A stretch of 9,659 nt of DNA from Lachnospiraceae bacterium (GTDB lineage: Bacteria > Bacillota_A > Clostridia > Lachnospirales > Lachnospiraceae), in assembly GCA_017542725.1 (NCBI GenBank), contig JAFXWR010000230.1, positions 1 to 9,659 of the forward strand, in the 5' to 3' direction. Below the pieces are notes generated by a model. That model saw only the letters and a list, made by a program, of their open reading frames with translations, searched no databases and had not been told where the DNA came from. Below are positions 5,960-9,659 of this stretch, piece by piece (positions within the stretch are counted from its first letter, which is position 1; every line of letters starts with the position of its first letter). The translations under genes and the position numbers were made by a program.

Positions 5960-5991
5960 AATATGTTATTATATATGTATTAAAAATAATG
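5960..5991 (+). repeat. Imperfect direct repeat, copy 1
   Basis: This 32-bp AT-rich segment matches 25 of 32 bases at 6022-6053 without gaps, in the same orientation. Both copies contain AATATG-(T/G)-TATTATATA and end in AAATAATG. Because both are very AT-rich, the identity is only modest evidence of duplication. Confidence 0.4.
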
Positions 5992-6021
5992 CTAAGCTAA
6001 TGCGACATATTTGGGACATTA

Positions 6022-6053
6022 AATATGGTATTATATAGTATGTATAAATAATG
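6022..6053 (+). repeat. Imperfect direct repeat, copy 2, overlapping the protease promoter
   Basis: This is the partner of 5960-5991. It includes the candidate extended -10 of the protease operon, so the two copies may be tandem promoters or tandem binding sites for one regulator. Confidence 0.4.
6026..6034 (+). promoter_or_regulatory. Likely extended -10 promoter of the protease-nuclease operon
   Basis: TGGTATTAT is a near-consensus extended -10 located 35 nt before the protease ATG; the -35 region is weak. It resembles the regulator promoter core at 4516-4524, so the two halves of the locus could share control. Confidence 0.5.
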
Positions 6054-6069
6054 TATTGGAGGAAAACAA

Positions 6070-7383
6070 ATGTCATTTGAAAAAATCATAGGTTACGAGA
6101 ATGTTAAAGAAGAGTTAAGCAGATTATTGGATGTACTTAAAAACAAGGAAAAGTATGCAAAACTTGGAGTCAAACAGCCACAAGGTTTACTTATTTATGG
6201 TGAGCAAGGCATAGGAAAGACATTATTTGCTACAAATTTTATTAATGATAGTAATAGAAAATGCTTTGTCTGCAGGAAAGATAAAGCGGATGGCGATTTT
6301 GTTAATCATATAAAGTCAATATTTGATAAGGCAAGTAATGAGACACCATCAATAGTTTTACTTGATGATATTGATAAGTTTTCAAATGAAGACGAGCAAT
6401 ATGTTAATACCGAAGAATATATAACTGTACAATCTTGTATTGACCAAGTAAAAGATAAGGATGTATATGTAGTTGCTACAGCAAATAACATTGATGTACT
6501 GCCAAAGTCGCTCAAAAGAGATGGACGATTTGACAATAGAATACAAATGAGTATTCCAACTGGTGAAAATGCAAATAAGATAATTAGGCATTTTTTGAGT
6601 AATTTATCTTTAATGGATGAAGAAACTATAGTAGATGTTACAAAAATACTTGAAGGAAAAAGCACAGCAGAAATAGAATCAATAATCAATGAAGCTGGAA
6701 TTAGAGCAGGATACAATAATAAAACTAAAATTGAAACAGATGATATCATAAAAGCATATTTAAGAAAAGAATATGAAACTCCTGATTTTAGTGATAATAT
6801 GGATGAATATTACCTGAAAAGAGTGGCATACCATGAAGCAGGACATGTAGTTGTAGAAGAAGAACTGAATTTTGGCACTGTAAACCTTGTATCAATTTTA
6901 GATAATAAATTTAGTGACAAGTGCGGAATTACAAATTTTGAAACCGATGAGTATTATTTTTATGATAAGACATTTATGGAAAATAGAGTAATGACCTTAC
7001 TTGGCGGTAAAGCTGCTACTGAACTTGTCTATGGTGCAACTGATGTAGGATGTAACAATGATTTGCATAGAGCATTTGATATAGTTACTCGATTTGTAGA
7101 CAATTATTGCAGTTTTGATTTTAGCTCATTTGGTCATGAAGGTTCTTCAAATGAGTTAAGAGAAAGAATAGATGATAGAGTTGCACAGGAAATGCAAAAA
7201 TACTATTTAGAAGCTAAGAACATTTTAACAAATAATCGTGAATATCTTGATGGAATAGCGGAACTATTGATTGAAAAGAAAATCCTAACACAAAAGGACA
7301 TACGAGAAGTTGCAAACAGATGTAAAAAAAGTCTTCCAAAAGATTATTATGTTAAAAAGGAGCAAGCAAACAATGAAAATTAG
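6070..7383 (+). CDS. Soluble FtsH-like AAA+ ATPase / M41 zinc metalloprotease
   Basis: Residues 1-235 are an FtsH-type AAA+ module: Walker A GEQGIGKT (44-51), Walker B IVLLDDID (95-102), sensor-1 N139 in ATANN, and arginine-finger segment KRDGRFD with R150 and R153. Residues 245-420 are an M41 peptidase domain: zinc-binding HEAGH (255-259), then GGKAATELVYG (312-322) and NNDLHRA (329-335), where D331 matches the third zinc ligand of FtsH. It should use ATP to unfold and cut protein substrates. Three points are odd. At 437 aa it lacks the N-terminal membrane segments of FtsH, so it should be cytosolic. The pore-loop FVG stretch is deleted: DFVNHIKSIF replaces a segment 8 residues longer. The catalytic Glu after the Walker B Asp is Asp. 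A GGAGG at 6058-6062 is 7 nt before the ATG. The nuclease gene overlaps its end by 11 nt. Confidence 0.88.
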   Translation: MSFEKIIGYENVKEELSRLLDVLKNKEKYAKLGVKQPQGLLIYGEQGIGKTLFATNFINDSNRKCFVCRKDKADGDFVNHIKSIFDKASNETPSIVLLDDIDKFSNEDEQYVNTEEYITVQSCIDQVKDKDVYVVATANNIDVLPKSLKRDGRFDNRIQMSIPTGENANKIIRHFLSNLSLMDEETIVDVTKILEGKSTAEIESIINEAGIRAGYNNKTKIETDDIIKAYLRKEYETPDFSDNMDEYYLKRVAYHEAGHVVVEEELNFGTVNLVSILDNKFSDKCGITNFETDEYYFYDKTFMENRVMTLLGGKAATELVYGATDVGCNNDLHRAFDIVTRFVDNYCSFDFSSFGHEGSSNELRERIDDRVAQEMQKYYLEAKNILTNNREYLDGIAELLIEKKILTQKDIREVANRCKKSLPKDYYVKKEQANNEN

Positions 7384-8539
7384 AATATTAAGAGGCACAA
7401 ATCAAATAGGTGGAAGTTCAGTTATAATCGCAACTGAAAATGCTAAAGTTGTTATAGACTTTGGGTCAGAGTTAAATGACAACCCTCAAAAATTAGAGGT
7501 AAGTGGATTAACCAGTGGCAAGAGTGATATTGATGTAGTATTCTTTTCGCATAATCATGGTGACCATGTAGGATTAATTGATACAATAAATAATGACATC
7601 CCAATTTATATGGGAAAAACATCGCTTGAACTTTTGAAAATGTTTGCGGAAAGAACCAAAGAAAGACAATACACATTAAAAACTTTAGATAGAGTTAAAA
7701 CATTTGAAAAGGAAGATAAAATCACTATAAAAGATATTGTAGTGACACCATATTATGTAGACCACTCAGCATTTGATGCATATATGTTTTTGATTGAAAC
7801 TGAAGGTAAGAAAATACTATATACAGGAGATTTTAGAGACCATGGATTTATTGGCAAAGGATTTGAACCTGTATTACAAAATCATGTTGGCAAGGTTGAT
7901 GCAGTAATTTGTGAAGGTACTACATTGAATAGAGATGATAGTAAAACATTAACGGAAATGGAACTTCAGCGAGAAATAGGAAAAGTAATAAATTCTAATA
8001 AATATGTATTTGTAATGTGTGCAAGTACAAATATTTATAGAATAGAAGGTATATGCTGTGCTGTAAAAGATGGCAAGTGCAAGTTATCAGACAAATATCA
8101 AAGCAATATTATTAATTATATCAAAGAGAATTATAAGGATGTAAGTCATTTATACTGTAATTCGCTTAGTGAGTACAATGAAAATGATAAAGATAAATAT
8201 GAAAAATACGGATTTGTAATGTTTATAAGGCAAGGCAAATATTTCAAAAAGATTATGGATGGGTATAAAGATGCTAAAATTATTTATTCAATGTGGCACG
8301 GATATTTAGATAAAGAAAATAGTGATGACAGAGAAACATTGAGAGAGTTTTTTGGAAACAGAGAAATTATAGAATTGCATACAAGCGGACATGCAACTAA
8401 AGAAGCGATTAAAAAGCTGATTGATATTACAAATCCAAATTATGTTATACCAATTCATACTGAAGCAAAAGAAAAGTTTAGAGAAATTGCAGGTGATAAA
8501 TTATTGCTGGCAAATGACAATGAAGATATAAATATTTAA
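7373..8539 (+). CDS. Stand-alone beta-CASP / RNase J-like metallo-beta-lactamase nuclease
   Basis: The 388-aa protein carries the metallo-beta-lactamase signature S-H60-N-H62-G-D64-H65, then H131 in VDHSAFDAY and D153 in YTGDFRDHG, which together bind two zinc ions. A beta-CASP cap region follows (about 165-330), then TSGHAT with H340 and YVIPIHTEAK with H362, the usual motif B and C histidines. The layout matches RNase J-type 5' exo/endonucleases, so RNA (less likely DNA) is the expected substrate. RNase J itself is about 550 aa; this form lacks its C-terminal dimerisation domain. The start is the ATG at 7373, with AAGGAG at 7357-7362 ten bases upstream. It overlaps the protease gene by 11 nt in another frame, which indicates translational coupling and a tight functional tie. 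All catalytic residues are present. The pairing with a protease suggests that one controls the other, which is inference. Confidence 0.85.
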   Translation: MKIRILRGTNQIGGSSVIIATENAKVVIDFGSELNDNPQKLEVSGLTSGKSDIDVVFFSHNHGDHVGLIDTINNDIPIYMGKTSLELLKMFAERTKERQYTLKTLDRVKTFEKEDKITIKDIVVTPYYVDHSAFDAYMFLIETEGKKILYTGDFRDHGFIGKGFEPVLQNHVGKVDAVICEGTTLNRDDSKTLTEMELQREIGKVINSNKYVFVMCASTNIYRIEGICCAVKDGKCKLSDKYQSNIINYIKENYKDVSHLYCNSLSEYNENDKDKYEKYGFVMFIRQGKYFKKIMDGYKDAKIIYSMWHGYLDKENSDDRETLREFFGNREIIELHTSGHATKEAIKKLIDITNPNYVIPIHTEAKEKFREIAGDKLLLANDNEDINI

Positions 8540-8553
8540 AATAAAGGCACTAT

Positions 8554-8844
8554 ATGAGATTATGTCGTTTTGAAAAACAAAAAAGATACATACTAAATTG
8601 GGATGAAGATGGTATGGAAAAAGGTGAGTATATTTGCTATGATACTGATGATACCACCGCTAAACTTGCATTTAAAAGTAATTTAAAAAAGCAATATGAA
8701 ATAAAACATAGTGAAATGAATCTTGCTAAAAAGTTGGGTGGAGATTTACTTCCAAAATACTATTATAAATGGACACCTGAGTTTGTCATTTCGCCATATA
8801 CATTTAAAGCTTTCTTAAAAACTATAGAAAATTTTAATAAGTAA
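8554..8844 (+). CDS. Hypothetical 96-aa protein, last gene of the protease-nuclease operon
   Basis: I do not recognise the family. The product is small, soluble and highly charged, with many Lys, Glu and Asp. It has an aromatic-rich stretch PKYYYKWTPEF at about residues 68-78, and a C-terminal helix with KAFLKTIENF. There is no signal peptide, membrane segment or cysteine motif. The gene begins 14 nt after the nuclease stop, with AAAGG at 8543-8547 six bases before the ATG, so it belongs to the same transcript. Its size and position fit an adaptor, inhibitor or immunity partner of the protease or nuclease, but no residue pattern proves this. Base composition and codon use look like those of its neighbours. 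That it is a real gene is likely; its role is unknown. Confidence 0.65.
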   Translation: MRLCRFEKQKRYILNWDEDGMEKGEYICYDTDDTTAKLAFKSNLKKQYEIKHSEMNLAKKLGGDLLPKYYYKWTPEFVISPYTFKAFLKTIENFNK

Positions 8845-8853
8845 GAAAAAATT

Positions 8854-8880
8854 TGCACCTTTTTTGCGCCTTTATGCACC
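8854..8880 (+). repeat. Three short direct repeats TGC(A/G)CC-TTT
   Basis: TGCACC (8854-8859), TGCGCC (8865-8870) and TGCACC (8875-8880) recur at 11- and 10-bp steps, about one helical turn, each followed by a T-run. Such helically phased arrays often bind a recombinase or regulator. They begin 10 nt after the last accessory gene. Confidence 0.5.
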
Positions 8881-8931
8881 TTTTTGAAAATTATGTAATT
8901 TTAAATTAACTTATGCAAAATTTTTCAAAAA
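8881..8931. repeat. AT-rich inverted repeat at the right edge of the accessory region
   Basis: TTTTTGAAAATT (8881-8892) and AATTTTTCAAAAA (8919-8931) form near-perfect inverted arms with one extra T, separated by 26 nt. The segment holds no gene. Together with the preceding direct repeats it resembles a protein-binding or attachment-type region more than a terminator. Confidence 0.35.
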
Positions 8932-8944
8932 TGTGGTAGTGTGA

Positions 8945-8993
8945 AAATAAAAAATATAATTAAAACCTCTAATATGCTTTATATTAGCGGTTT
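8945..8993 (-). terminator. Rho-independent terminator of aroE-aroK
   Basis: On the minus strand a 13-bp stem with one mismatch (arms 8993-8981 and 8975-8963, 5-nt loop) is followed by TTTTAATTATATTTTTT. The first arm includes the aroK stop codon region. It ends aro transcription before it can run antisense into the accessory operon. Confidence 0.75.
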
Positions 8994-9659
8994 GTTAATA
9001 TTTTATCTATCCGCTCACTATACTCCACATCCCCATCTATTTCTACATCAGATGTGATTTTATAGATTGGCAGTCTTTCGTTATATTTCTTTTTTAAATC
9101 ATTAACGTTGCTTGTAAGTGGTCTATCGGATGTTGGTTTTAAAAGTTCAAGTGAACGATTTATAAAAAATACTTTTCCGTTATGTTTTAAGTTGGTTATA
9201 TTTTCGTTTCTTAATATTGCACCGCCGCCAGTTGATATGACAGCGTGATTTTTTGTAGAAACTTCTTTTATGACTTCTGATTCAATGTCTCTAAAATTTT
9301 CTTCGCCGTTTGCTTTTATAAAATTAGAAATCTTATCATTGATTCTATTTTCAATTAATTCATCAGTATCTATAAATTCATATCCATATTTTTCACTAAT
9401 CATTTTCGAAAGAGTACTCTTGCCACAAGTTGGCATACCAGTTAATACAATATTTAGTTTGTTTTCATAGCAAGCTTTATAATACTTTTTTATTCCTGAA
9501 GTTAAAGCATTATTACATAGCTCATCAGCTTTTGCGATGTCACCGTTTCTTAGAGCGGCAAGCGCTGTATCAAAATGAAATGGATCATTTTCAACATAGT
9601 CATTTGTAAAATATTTCCCTGCAAATATAGCTTGAGCAACTAGCATAAAGAGCCCTGAA
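8984..9659 (-). CDS. aroK: Shikimate dehydrogenase/shikimate kinase fusion, C-terminal part
   Basis: The frame is open to the window edge, so the 5' part is missing. The first visible residues, SGLFMLVAQAIFAGKYFT, match the C-terminal helix of shikimate dehydrogenase (AroE). After a linker of about 40 residues comes a complete shikimate kinase, which phosphorylates shikimate with ATP. It has P-loop GMPTCGKST, FIDTDELIE with the substrate-binding Asp, ENFRDIE with the conserved Arg, STGGGA for shikimate binding, the RPL lid and an ERLPIY segment. The protein thus carries the fourth and fifth steps of the pathway on one chain. An ATG at 9646 inside the AroE part should not be taken as the start. 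The stop lies within a terminator hairpin. The kinase is certain; the fusion is likely, judged from the short AroE tail only. Confidence 0.9.
   Translation of the reverse strand, partial: SGLFMLVAQAIFAGKYFTNDYVENDPFHFDTALAALRNGDIAKADELCNNALTSGIKKYYKACYENKLNIVLTGMPTCGKSTLSKMISEKYGYEFIDTDELIENRINDKISNFIKANGEENFRDIESEVIKEVSTKNHAVISTGGGAILRNENITNLKHNGKVFFINRSLELLKPTSDRPLTSNVNDLKKKYNERLPIYKITSDVEIDGDVEYSERIDKILTNR

Noticed and set aside
7310..7372. Upstream ATG extending the beta-CASP nuclease by 21 residues
   Set aside because: The extra residues are the out-of-frame shadow of the protease C-terminus; the conserved fold begins at MKIRILRGTNQIGG, which has its own AAGGAG.
8846..8865. A-run/T-run pair after the 96-aa gene as a terminator
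   Set aside because: The stem would be six A-T pairs only, with an 8-nt loop. That is too weak to call, so the operon's terminator remains unidentified unless the aroK terminator works on both strands.
1..9659. CRISPR array, tRNA, rRNA or complete insertion sequence
   Set aside because: I saw no regularly spaced repeats of CRISPR length, no cloverleaf or rRNA signature and no transposase gene; the only recombinase trace is the short C-terminal remnant.

Overview
The window is AT-rich DNA with strong sigma-A-type promoters, AAGGAGG-type ribosome binding sites and U-tailed hairpin terminators. It reads as a low-GC Bacillota genome, most likely an anaerobe of the class Clostridia; the genus cannot be named from the sequence alone. 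The two ends are housekeeping shikimate-pathway genes on the minus strand. The right edge holds the 3' part of a fused shikimate dehydrogenase/shikimate kinase (aroE-aroK). The left edge holds the 5' part of EPSP synthase (aroA). About 8.3 kb of accessory DNA lies between them, with every gene on the plus strand, against the aro genes.

Region 1 (about 690-3423) is a two-gene transporter operon: a DMT/EamA-type permease that starts at TTG, followed directly by a MATE-family exporter with a C-terminal histidine-kinase-type ATPase (HATPase/RsbW-like) domain. Region 2 (3424-4480) looks like a graveyard of small mobile and addiction elements. It contains a vestigial 3' fragment of a relE-like toxin gene, a promoter-to-terminator transcription unit for a short structured RNA, a complete RelE/ParE-type toxin-antitoxin pair with its own promoter and terminator, and the last 48 codons of a serine recombinase.

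Region 3 (4500-8844) is the most interesting part. A winged-helix regulator and a PD-(D/E)XK nuclease are followed, after a 133-bp gap with repeats and a second promoter, by three tightly packed genes. These encode a soluble FtsH-like AAA+ ATPase/M41 zinc protease with no membrane anchor and no canonical pore loop, a stand-alone beta-CASP/RNase J-like metallo-beta-lactamase nuclease, and a 96-aa protein of unknown family. A regulator, nucleases, an AAA+ protease and an RNase-type enzyme in an accessory island suggest an undescribed defence or stress-response system in which regulated proteolysis controls, or is controlled by, a nucleic-acid-cleaving enzyme. This is inference: I do not recognise the combination as a named system.

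Region 4 (8845-8962) is a non-coding strip of short direct and inverted repeats next to the aroK terminator. It is probably the right-hand edge of the accessory segment and may be an old recombinase attachment region.
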